Origin: Anaerolineaceae bacterium
GTDB lineage: Bacteria; Chloroflexota; Anaerolineae; Anaerolineales; Anaerolineaceae
Direction: 5' to 3'
DNA: 6,748 bases
NCBI GenBank assembly: GCA_011620465.1
Contig: WOZC01000082.1
Location: 1-6,748 of the forward strand
Part shown: one piece after another, positions 1-6,613 of the stretch
How positions within the stretch are numbered: position 1 is the first letter of the stretch
How the letters are laid out: each line of letters starts with the position of its first letter
The notes under the pieces: model-generated
Told to the model about the DNA's origin: nothing
Database searches by the model: none
The model's input: the letters and a program-made list of their open reading frames with translations, nothing else
Program-made: the position numbers and the translations under genes

Positions 1-42
1 AGGCTTATCACCCCACCACCGAATCATTTCGGATGACCCCAG

Positions 43-82
43 ACGCTTCGCCCTGTGCCTAAACGACACAGGGCGAAGGCGT
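43..82 (+). terminator. Strong hairpin, possible terminator of an upstream gene
   Basis: Positions 47-57 and 67-77 form an 11-bp perfect stem. Base 46 pairs with 78 as well, or, with G78 bulged out, 43-46 pair with 79-82 to give a 15-bp stem. The loop is about 9 nt (58-66). The stem is GC-rich (cgccctgtg arm), but the downstream tail is A/T-mixed (ttataataaaatat) and not a U-run, so a standard intrinsic terminator is not proven. It lies about 70 bp before the ATPase promoter and would insulate that operon from whatever lies to the left. A short open frame running in from the left edge would stop at 60-62, inside the loop. The structure is plain to see; its function is inferred. Confidence 0.4.
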
Positions 83-150
83 TATAATAAAATATAGATA
101 TTTGATGGATATCAGGTCATGTAGGTTGTACATCAGTCTATGCACAGCAA

Positions 151-178
151 TTGACAGTTAAATAAATAGTAGTATTAT
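151..178 (+). promoter_or_regulatory. Probable sigma70-type promoter of the ATPase-RCK operon
   Basis: A perfect -35 hexamer TTGACA (151-156) is followed by a 16-bp A/T-rich spacer and TATTAT (173-178), a 5/6 match to the -10 consensus. Transcription would begin near 185, giving a leader of roughly 38 nt before the ATG at 223. The surrounding sequence is A/T-rich, as is usual for promoters. A second TATAAT at 83-88 has no good -35 because its upstream bases lie in the hairpin, so 151-178 is preferred. No operator-like inverted repeat is obvious around it. Confidence 0.65.
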
Positions 179-222
179 TTTCGTTTGTGATTTTTTAGCC
201 CACAGAAAGAAAACAGGCAAAA

Positions 223-3054
223 ATGGACCAAAAGCCGGAAGAATCCGGTTTTATTAATAAGCAAAAGCTGTCAGTAGACCAGCTTTTTACTTTTCTCAAA
301 TCCCACCCCGAAGGTTTGAGCTCTGAAGAAGCAGCGAAAAGACTGGAAGAGTATGGAACAAATACGCTTGCAGAAGTCAAACGGAAGCCGCTGATCTTCA
401 AATTCCTGGCACAGTTCACCCACCTGATGGCGATCATGCTTTGGGTGGCAGGCATTGGTGCCATTGTCGCAAAAATGCCGGAGCTTGCAATCGCGGTCTG
501 GTCGGTAAACGTTATCAATGGCATTTTCAGTTTCTGGCAAGAATTCCAAGCAGAAAAAGCCACTGACGCGTTGAAAAAGATCCTGCCATCCTATTCGCGT
601 GTTTTGCGAGACGGAGAGCAAAAAAAGATCCTTGCAACGGAAATCGTTCCGGGAGATATTGTTTTCCTCGAGGAAGGCGAGAGCATCTCCGCCGATTGTC
701 GCTTGCTCACCAGTGCTGAATTGCGCGTCAACCAAAGCACGCTTACGGGTGAATCCAGACCGGTCAATCGCTCCGCCGACCCAGTCACAGGAGAAGGTCT
801 GACAGAATCTGAGATACCCAACCTGGTTTTCGCCGGTACTTTTGTGGCTTCAGGTTCAGGCAAGGCGATCGTTTATGCCACCGGGATGAATACCGCCTTT
901 GGTCGGATTGCTCGCCTGACCCAGGAAGTGGGAGATGACCTCAGCCCACTGCAAAAAGAGATGCAGAGTGTGACAAAAATTGTCACACTTATCGCGGTCA
1001 GCGTTGGCATCAGCTTCTTTATCATAGCTAAGCTGCTCACCAACATAAGCTCGATCGACGGAATAATTTTTGCGCTTGGCATGGTGGTGGCCTTTGTCCC
1101 GGAAGGGTTGGAACCTACCGTAACCCTTGCGCTGGCAATGGCTACCCAGCGAATGGCAAAACGGAACGCTTTAATGAAAAAGCTCTCCGCAGTGGAAACG
1201 CTCGGCTGCACAACCGTGATTTGCACGGATAAAACCGGTACGCTTACTCAAAACGAGATGACTGTTCAGAAGTTGTGGGTACCCAGTTTGAATTCAGGTA
1301 GACTTGCTGGTCGCGAGATAAGTTTTAGCGGTGTGGGTTATGAACCCGTTGGAGCCGTCACAGAAAACGACCTGCCGCTTGACATCCGCGCTGACCAGAG
1401 TGCCACACAGGTGCTGCTCACCCAGGCAAAATGCAATACCGCTCGTTTGAACCCGCCCTCCATTGACACAGAAGGAAACCCGACACGCTGGAGCATCATC
1501 GGTGACCCTACTGAAGCCGCCTTGATCGTTGCTGCTCAAAAAGCCGGATTCGGTAAAGAGGAAATTGACGGTCAGGTAATTGCCGAACAACCATTCGACT
1601 CACGCCGGAAACGAATGAGCATCGTTCAACTCGCCAGGACGGAAAACGGATTTGAACGAATTGTCTATTCGAAAGGCGGTATCCGGGAGACACTGGATAT
1701 TTGCAGTGATATCCTGATCGACGGTCAGGTTCAACCCCTCACCCAGGAGCAAATTGAGTGGATCATGACTGTCAACGACAGTTATGCGAGCAAAGGTCTG
1801 CGTGTTTTGGCTGCCTCCCAGCGCAAGTTGAACCCTGAGGAAAGCGACTATGCCATCGACGCCCTCGAAAAGGATCAAACCTTCCTTGGCATGGTGGCGA
1901 TGATGGACCCACCCCGCCCGGACGTTGCTAAAGCTGTTGAGACCTGTCATCACGCTGGCATTCGCATCATCATGATCACCGGCGATTATGGTCTGACCGC
2001 AGAGAGCATCGCCCGCAAAATCGGCATCATCAGTTCTGAGCATGTCAGGGTGGTGACCGGTGTTGACCTGGAAAGGATGAGCGAAGAAGACCTCAAGCAG
2101 GCATTTTCAGGCGAGGTAATTTTCGCCAGGGTCGCCCCGGAACACAAGCTGCGGGTTGTTTCAGCTTTGCAGTCGCTTGGTCAGGTTGTGGCTGTGACCG
2201 GTGACGGAGTCAATGATGCTCCTGCGCTCAAGAAAGCAAATATTGGTGTAGCTATGGGCATCAGCGGCTCAGATGTTGCCAAAGAAGCTGCCGATATGAT
2301 CCTGACCGATGACAATTTTGGTTCAATCGTCAACGCTATCGAAGAGGGTCGCGCTGTATACGAGAATATCAAACGGTTCACGACCTACATTTTCACCTCC
2401 AACACACCTGAAGCGGTCCCGTTTATGCTCTTTGCGCTTTCAGGTGGACGCATCCCGGTCGCTCTGCCGATTATGCATGTTTTGGCAGTAGATTTGGGAA
2501 CCGACATCGTGCCAGCACTTGGATTAGGCGCAGAACCTCCAGAAGAGGGCGTGATGGATATACCACCGCGTAAATTGAGCGACCATCTGATCACTAAAGA
2601 ACTTCTCACGCGTGCTTACCTGGTGTTGGGGCCTGTACAAAGTGTCGTCGCTATGCTGGCTTTCTTCTTCTTTTACTGGACCAATGGATATGCTGGTCAA
2701 TGGATTGATTTGCCTGGTTCAGGCAATATCTACCTGGCTGCCACAGCCATGGCGTTTTGTGCCGTCGTTGTGACACAAATTGGGAATGTTTTCACACAAC
2801 GGGCAAACCATCGTTCCATTCTCAAAGTGCCTCTCTTCGGCAACACACTGATCTGGGTGGGCATTATGACGGAAATTTTGCTCGCATTTGGGATCGTCTA
2901 CTTACCTTTCCTGCAGAAATTTATCGGTACTTTCGGGTTTGACTTGAAATATTGGCTATTTCTGATTCTCTTCATCCCCGCCTTACCAATTACCGATGCT
3001 ATTTACAAAGCTTTTAAGCGAAGCAGGCGTACAATTGTTACACAGACTCACTGA
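223..3054 (+). CDS. P2-type cation-transporting ATPase, Na,K-ATPase-like ion site
   Basis: This is an inner-membrane ATP-driven cation pump of 943 residues, the usual full length. An N-terminal cation-ATPase domain (about 12-60) precedes M1 (65-83) and M2 (87-108). The actuator domain carries TGES at 175-178. M3 (252-271) and M4 follow, with VPEGL at 292-296. The phosphorylation loop DKTGTLT has its acceptor Asp at 336. The N domain spans about 345-560, with KGG at 484-486 where most relatives have KGAPE. DPPR (562-565), TGD (586-588) and TGDGVNDAP (659-667) complete the P domain. M5-M10 occupy about 718-927. Ion-site residues recall Na,K-ATPase alpha: E294, Y722, S726, N727, E730, D757, D761, Q852 and E884. 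N855 replaces the M8 Asp of that enzyme and F291 its M4 Asn. There is no heavy-metal domain and no beta-subunit gene nearby. The start at 223 has only a weak Shine-Dalgarno (agg, 215-217). P-type ATPase identity is certain; Na+ and/or K+ as substrate is inferred, and Ca2+ or H+ remain possible. Confidence 0.96.
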   Translation: MDQKPEESGFINKQKLSVDQLFTFLKSHPEGLSSEEAAKRLEEYGTNTLAEVKRKPLIFKFLAQFTHLMAIMLWVAGIGAIVAKMPELAIAVWSVNVINGIFSFWQEFQAEKATDALKKILPSYSRVLRDGEQKKILATEIVPGDIVFLEEGESISADCRLLTSAELRVNQSTLTGESRPVNRSADPVTGEGLTESEIPNLVFAGTFVASGSGKAIVYATGMNTAFGRIARLTQEVGDDLSPLQKEMQSVTKIVTLIAVSVGISFFIIAKLLTNISSIDGIIFALGMVVAFVPEGLEPTVTLALAMATQRMAKRNALMKKLSAVETLGCTTVICTDKTGTLTQNEMTVQKLWVPSLNSGRLAGREISFSGVGYEPVGAVTENDLPLDIRADQSATQVLLTQAKCNTARLNPPSIDTEGNPTRWSIIGDPTEAALIVAAQKAGFGKEEIDGQVIAEQPFDSRRKRMSIVQLARTENGFERIVYSKGGIRETLDICSDILIDGQVQPLTQEQIEWIMTVNDSYASKGLRVLAASQRKLNPEESDYAIDALEKDQTFLGMVAMMDPPRPDVAKAVETCHHAGIRIIMITGDYGLTAESIARKIGIISSEHVRVVTGVDLERMSEEDLKQAFSGEVIFARVAPEHKLRVVSALQSLGQVVAVTGDGVNDAPALKKANIGVAMGISGSDVAKEAADMILTDDNFGSIVNAIEEGRAVYENIKRFTTYIFTSNTPEAVPFMLFALSGGRIPVALPIMHVLAVDLGTDIVPALGLGAEPPEEGVMDIPPRKLSDHLITKELLTRAYLVLGPVQSVVAMLAFFFFYWTNGYAGQWIDLPGSGNIYLAATAMAFCAVVVTQIGNVFTQRANHRSILKVPLFGNTLIWVGIMTEILLAFGIVYLPFLQKFIGTFGFDLKYWLFLILFIPALPITDAIYKAFKRSRRTIVTQTH

Positions 3055-3069
3055 GAAAGGAGAGCCGCT

Positions 3070-3717
3070 ATGAAAATTATCATTATCGGATGTGGTCGGG
3101 TTGGTTCCGGTCTGGCGAAAAACCTCAGTTTGCAGGGGATTGACGTTTCCGTGATCGATAACGATCCGAAAACTTTTAAAGCCTTGGGCAATACCTTTAA
3201 AGGGAAAACTTTTGTTGGTATGGGTTTCGATCAGAAAGTGCTGACTGCTGCTGGAATTGAACATACTGATGCTCTTGCGGCTGTCACTACCACTGACGAG
3301 ATCAACCTGGTTGTAGCCCGCATGGCAAAAACTGTTTATAAAGTACCCAGTGTGGCTGCCAGGGTTTACGAACCCCAAAAAGCCAAAATTTATCGCCGCT
3401 TAGGCATCCAGACCGTATCGCCAGTGACACTTGGAATTGAACGACTGGCAAGCATGTTGATCTACTCAAACCTGGACATTGAGCGCAACATCGGTGCTGG
3501 TCAGATCAGCCTTGTGGATATCAACGTCAATTACCGGTTGGTTGGCAAAACCCAGGCAGATTTGAACATCCCGGGTGAAATCCAGGTTGTAGCGATGACC
3601 CGCAATGGAAAAACCAGCATGCTCAATGATGCTGTCACTTTCCAGGCAAATGACTTGCTACACCTTTTCGTTACCAGCACATCTAAAGACAAAGTCAGTA
3701 AACTGCTGCGCAGTTAG
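3070..3717 (+). CDS. trkA: TrkA/KtrA-family RCK protein, first copy
   Basis: A cytoplasmic regulatory subunit of 215 residues, the usual size for a single-unit KtrA/TrkA protein. The N-terminal RCK (TrkA-N) domain starts at once with a Rossmann beta strand and GCGRVG at 7-12. Asp30 at the end of the second strand suggests NAD(H) rather than NADP(H). The family motif TTTDEINLV lies at 73-81, with AARVYEP at 96-102. A linker helix (about 121-140) leads to a TrkA-C domain (about 144-213). In known systems such proteins form rings beneath a TrkH or KtrB channel and gate K+ uptake in response to nucleotides. Translation is well supported: AAAGGAG (3056-3062) sits 7 nt before the ATG. The gene begins 15 bp after the ATPase stop, so co-transcription is likely. 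No channel gene is present in the window. The partner may be a distant Trk/Ktr channel or, speculatively, the ATPase. The symbol is a family name; KtrA would be equally fair. Confidence 0.92.
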   Translation: MKIIIIGCGRVGSGLAKNLSLQGIDVSVIDNDPKTFKALGNTFKGKTFVGMGFDQKVLTAAGIEHTDALAAVTTTDEINLVVARMAKTVYKVPSVAARVYEPQKAKIYRRLGIQTVSPVTLGIERLASMLIYSNLDIERNIGAGQISLVDINVNYRLVGKTQADLNIPGEIQVVAMTRNGKTSMLNDAVTFQANDLLHLFVTSTSKDKVSKLLRS

Positions 3718-3730
3718 GAAGTAGGTCGTA

Positions 3731-4399
3731 ATGAAAGTAATGATTGTTGGCGGTGGAAAGGTCGGCACTTACCTTGCCGAAAGACTGTTAAAAGAAAAAC
3801 ACGAAGTTCGTTTAATCGAACTGCGGGAAGAAGAACGGGATCACATTTTGCTGGACCTACCCAAAGAGGTACTTGTTATTGGGAACGGCACCGACCCGGA
3901 TGTTCTGGAAGCCGCTGGGATCCGAAATATGAACGTGGTCGCGGCGGTTACGGGGGATGACGAAACCAACCTGGTGGTAACGACACTTGCTCGCTTCGAA
4001 TTTTTGGCTCCCCGCACAATTGCGCGAGTGAACCATCCCAAAAACAACTGGCTTTTCAACCAGGACATGGGTGTGGATGTGGCTATTAACCAGGCTGATT
4101 TACTCTCAGTCTTGATTTTGGAAGAAATGTCCATGGGTGATATGATCACCATGCAGATGCTGCACAAAGGCAATTTCTCACTGGTGGAAGAAAAGGTGGC
4201 ACCGAAATCATTAGCTTTGGGGAAGAGGGTTTCCGAATTGCAGTTCCCCAAGCAGTGCAACCTTGTGGCTGTAATCCGAAATGAAGAGATGATCACTCCG
4301 CATGGAGATTTGGTCTTCCAGGTTGCTGACGAGGTATTAGCGGTCGTACATCAATCGGAGAAAAAAACACTCGCCAGGCTGTTCAACGCCGCACCATAA
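3731..4399 (+). CDS. trkA: TrkA/KtrA-family RCK protein, second copy
   Basis: A second single-unit RCK protein of 222 residues, clearly diverged from its neighbour. GGGKVG at 7-12 is the dinucleotide-binding loop, and Glu30 takes the place of the Asp in the first copy. GNGTDPDVLEAAGI (51-64), TGDDETNLV (74-82) and ARVNHPKN (98-105) are typical TrkA-N motifs. The TrkA-C domain runs from about 149 to 219. The gene follows the first copy by 13 bp; AGGAAG (3716-3721), overlapping the previous stop, lies 9 nt before the ATG. Together the two proteins equal the two-unit layout of the 458-residue E. coli TrkA split into separate genes, so a hetero-oligomer is plausible. This is the last gene of the operon: a palindromic terminator begins 72 bp after its stop and the next gene is convergent. 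Family assignment is firm; the transport partner is unknown. Confidence 0.93.
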   Translation: MKVMIVGGGKVGTYLAERLLKEKHEVRLIELREEERDHILLDLPKEVLVIGNGTDPDVLEAAGIRNMNVVAAVTGDDETNLVVTTLARFEFLAPRTIARVNHPKNNWLFNQDMGVDVAINQADLLSVLILEEMSMGDMITMQMLHKGNFSLVEEKVAPKSLALGKRVSELQFPKQCNLVAVIRNEEMITPHGDLVFQVADEVLAVVHQSEKKTLARLFNAAP

Positions 4400-4471
4400 A
4401 CTGTTCTGTCACCGGTTTTTGTCGCCCGGGCAAAAAGACACGAAGTGTACATACTCAATATGCCAAGTTTA

Positions 4472-4501
4472 AAAAGAGCCAGTCGTACGACTGGCTCTTT
4501 T
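4472..4501. terminator. Bidirectional intrinsic terminator between convergent operons
   Basis: The 30 bases are a perfect palindrome, with left arm aaaagagccagtcgt and right arm its exact reverse complement; the central bases form a tight loop. The stem core gagccagtcg is GC-rich. On the + strand the hairpin ends in TTTT (4498-4501). On the - strand it ends in five U residues, from A 4471-4475. It lies 72 bp past the second RCK gene and 24 bp past the groEL stop, so it can end transcripts from both sides. Confidence 0.88.
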
Positions 4502-4525
4502 CTAAGTTAGCTATATTTTTTCGGT

Positions 4526-6163
4526 TTAGTACATTCCCCCGCCCTCGGGCATGGCAGGAGCCGCGCCAGCAGGTTCGGGGATATCGGTAACCAGAGCTTC
4601 GGTGGTCAGAATCATAGCTGCGATGGAAGCTGCATTCTCGAGCGCGCCGCGGGTGACCTTGGCGGGGTCGATTACACCCAACTCAACCATATCACCGTAT
4701 TCTTCGGTCAAAACATTGAAGCCGATGTGCTTGTTGCCAGCTTCTGCCTGTTTCTGGCGGACGGTTTCAACAACCACGGAACCATCTTTACCAGCGTTTT
4801 CAACGATTCTCTTCATCGGTTCGGTCATAGCTTTGCGAACGATATTGACACCGATTTGAGCGTCTTCCTGGTCCATCTTGAGACTATTGAGAGCTTCCAC
4901 TGCATTGACCAGCGCAACACCGCCGCCAGGGACGATGCCCTCTTCAACAGCTGCGCGGGTGGCAGACAAAGCGTCTTCCACACGATGCTTCTTTTCTTTC
5001 AGCTCGGTTTCAGTTGCAGCGCCAACACGGATGATGGCAACGCCGCCTGCTAATTTCGCCAGGCGTTCCTGCAGTTTTTCGCGGTCATAATCGCTGGTTG
5101 TGTTCTCGATCTCAATGCGGATCTGTTCGATGCGACCCTTGATGGCACTGGTATCGCCCTTGCCGCCAACGATGGTGGTGTTGTCTTTGTCGATGGTGAC
5201 TTTTTCGGCACGACCGAGGTCTTCAATGGTTGCGTTTTCGAGCTTGCGACCGGTTTCTTCAGAAATCACGGAGGCATTGGTCAGGATAGCGATATCCTGC
5301 AGCATTGCCTTGCGGCGATCGCCAAAGCCAGGGGCTTTGATGGCGACAACATTCAGGACGCCGCGGATCTTGTTGAGAACCAGGGCTGCGATAGCTTCGC
5401 CGTCAACATCTTCAGCGATGATGACGATATCTCGTTTTCCAACCTGGACCATCTTTTCCAGCAGGGGAACGATGTCGTTAGCGGCTGAGATTTTCTTGTC
5501 ATAGATCAGAATATAAGGCTCGGCGATTTCTGCGATCATATGTTCGGTATCGGTGACGAAATAGGGGCTGATATAGCCGCGGTCAAACTGCATACCTTCA
5601 ACATATTCGGTCTCGAATTCGAGTGCTTTGGATTCTTCCACGGTGATGACGCCATCTTTACCGACTTTGTCCATCACATCAGCGATCAGGGAACCGATTT
5701 GCTCGTCCTGGGCGGAGATGGTGGCAACATTGCCGATCTCGGCTTTGGTGGTGATGCCAATTGCCTGGCTAAGGATCGATTCAGAAACAGCCTTGGAGGC
5801 AGCTTCGATACCGCGCTTGAGCAGCATGGGGTTGGCGCCGGCAGCCAGGTTCTTCAGACCTTCGCTGACGATAGCGTGAGCCAGAACGGTGGATGTGGTG
5901 GTGCCGTCACCAGCGATGTCGTTGGTTTTGGTGGCTGCTTCTTTGAGCAACTGGGCGCCCATGTTCTCGAAGGGGTCTTTCAGTTCAATTTCTTTTGCAA
6001 CGGTCACACCGTCATGAGTGATGGTGGGGGAACCGTATTTGCGGTCCAGGGCAACGTTGCGGCCTTTGGGACCGAGGGTGGTTGCGACTGCATTTGCTAC
6101 TGCGTCAACGCCATTCTTTAAATAACGACGTGCTTCATCTCCAAAAACTAATTGTTTTGCCAT
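4526..6163 (-). CDS. groEL: Chaperonin GroEL (Hsp60)
   Basis: The ATP-driven folding chamber of the cytoplasm, a double seven-membered ring that works with the GroES lid. At 545 residues it is full length. The equatorial ATP site shows TTLGPKGRNV (28-37), Asp51 in HDGVTVAKE and GDGTTT (85-90). The apical domain lies in about 190-370, and the catalytic Asp397 is in VEDALSATR. The chaperonin signature (AAVEEGIVPGGG) is at 404-415. The C-terminal tail is short and ends GGGMY, unlike the long Gly-Gly-Met repeats of many GroELs. The start is well fixed by AAGGAGA (6170-6176), 6 nt upstream of the ATG. It lies 29 bp after groES and is surely co-transcribed with it from the CIRCE promoter. Nothing suggests a pseudogene or a specialised paralogue. 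Confidence 0.98.
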   Translation of the reverse strand: MAKQLVFGDEARRYLKNGVDAVANAVATTLGPKGRNVALDRKYGSPTITHDGVTVAKEIELKDPFENMGAQLLKEAATKTNDIAGDGTTTSTVLAHAIVSEGLKNLAAGANPMLLKRGIEAASKAVSESILSQAIGITTKAEIGNVATISAQDEQIGSLIADVMDKVGKDGVITVEESKALEFETEYVEGMQFDRGYISPYFVTDTEHMIAEIAEPYILIYDKKISAANDIVPLLEKMVQVGKRDIVIIAEDVDGEAIAALVLNKIRGVLNVVAIKAPGFGDRRKAMLQDIAILTNASVISEETGRKLENATIEDLGRAEKVTIDKDNTTIVGGKGDTSAIKGRIEQIRIEIENTTSDYDREKLQERLAKLAGGVAIIRVGAATETELKEKKHRVEDALSATRAAVEEGIVPGGGVALVNAVEALNSLKMDQEDAQIGVNIVRKAMTEPMKRIVENAGKDGSVVVETVRQKQAEAGNKHIGFNVLTEEYGDMVELGVIDPAKVTRGALENAASIAAMILTTEALVTDIPEPAGAAPAMPEGGGMY

Positions 6164-6192
6164 ATTATTTCTCCTTGATTTCGTTTTGTTTC

Positions 6193-6483
6193 TTAAAGAA
6201 TCGCGAGGATATCGCTCTCGCGCATAATTAACAGCTTCTTGCCGTCATACTTGATTTCAGTGCCTGAATATTTCGCGAAAAGGACCACGTTACCGACTTC
6301 GACGTCCATCTTGATGCGATCGCCATCTTCATCACGATCACCAGGACCGACTGCCAAAACAGTGCCCTTCTGGGGTTTTTCTTTTGCGGTTTCGGGTAAA
6401 ACAATCCCGCCAGCGGTGATTTCTTCCTGTTCGATGGGTTCAATTACGACCCGACTTCCTAATGGTTTCATAGAAATTGTCAT
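6193..6483 (-). CDS. groES: Co-chaperonin GroES (Hsp10)
   Basis: The lid of the GroEL chamber, a 96-residue protein forming a heptamer. The family core begins MKPLGSRVVIEP at residue 5. The mobile loop (about 20-36) contains the hydrophobic tripeptide IVL at 27-29, which docks on the GroEL apical domains. KGTVLAVGPG (39-48) and the C-terminal YDGKKLLIMRESDILAIL strands are typical. The start at 6483 is preferred over the Met at residue 5, because GGAGG (6488-6492) lies 4 nt before the first ATG and too far from the second. This gives four extra N-terminal residues (MTIS), which is unremarkable. It is the first gene of the operon, directly downstream of promoter and CIRCE. Confidence 0.97.
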   Translation of the reverse strand: MTISMKPLGSRVVIEPIEQEEITAGGIVLPETAKEKPQKGTVLAVGPGDRDEDGDRIKMDVEVGNVVLFAKYSGTEIKYDGKKLLIMRESDILAIL

Positions 6484-6487
6484 TTTT

Positions 6488-6492
6488 CCTCC
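6488..6492 (-). promoter_or_regulatory. Ribosome binding site of groES
   Basis: On the - strand the sequence reads GGAGG, then AAAA, then ATG. This strong but closely spaced Shine-Dalgarno decides the start in favour of 6483 over the in-frame ATG four codons later. Confidence 0.85.
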
Positions 6493-6511
6493 GATTGAAT
6501 TTTGCGTTAAT

Positions 6512-6538
6512 TTAGCACTCTCAACTTCCGAGTGCCAA
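6512..6538 (-). promoter_or_regulatory. CIRCE operator (HrcA binding site)
   Basis: Inverted repeat of 9 bp arms with a 9-bp spacer. On the + strand it reads TTAGCACTC (6512-6520), nine bases, then GAGTGCCAA (6530-6538). The left arm is a perfect match to the consensus and the right arm has one difference (C for T). It begins only 4 bp past the -10 box, so it should cover the transcription start and lie in the 5' end of the mRNA. The HrcA repressor is known to bind this element and release it after heat shock. hrcA itself is not in the window. Confidence 0.96.
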
Positions 6539-6542
6539 CCTT

Positions 6543-6571
6543 ATGATACGCTCTCATCGAGTAGAAGTCAA
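6543..6571 (-). promoter_or_regulatory. Sigma70-type promoter of groES-groEL
   Basis: Read leftwards, TTGACT (6571-6566) is followed by exactly 17 bp and TATCAT (6548-6543). Each hexamer matches the housekeeping consensus at 5 of 6 positions. The CIRCE element follows directly, the standard layout for HrcA-controlled chaperone operons. No separate heat-shock sigma site is needed. Confidence 0.87.
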
Positions 6572-6613
6572 GGATGTGTAATCATTTCTAACGCAATTTT
6601 TACAAAAGTCGCA

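Noticed and set aside
3..62. A frame open from the left edge, ending with TAA at 60-62, that could be the 3' end of an upstream gene
   Set aside because: Only about 19 codons are visible, with no recognisable motif, and another frame is also open here. The stop lies inside the hairpin loop, which is possible but gives no support.
83..88. TATAAT as an alternative -10 box for the ATPase operon
   Set aside because: The -35 position falls in the hairpin loop (taaacg) and does not match; the 151-178 promoter is much better and closer to the gene.
223..3054. Assignment as a heavy-metal (CopA/ZntA) or KdpB-type ATPase
   Set aside because: There is no metal-binding N-terminal domain and no CPC motif in M4. 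The ten-helix layout, the PEGL motif and the long N domain belong to the P2 group, and no kdpA or kdpC is nearby.
4412..4442. A second hairpin (tttttg ... caaaaa with gcccgggc between) after the second RCK gene
   Set aside because: The outer stem is only A-T pairs plus one G-C pair, and no U-run follows on the + strand. The palindrome at 4472-4501 is a far better terminator.
5540..6121. A 193-codon open frame on the + strand opposite groEL
   Set aside because: It lies wholly antisense to the conserved, codon-biased groEL gene and has no ribosome site or family resemblance. Long antisense frames are common opposite biased genes.
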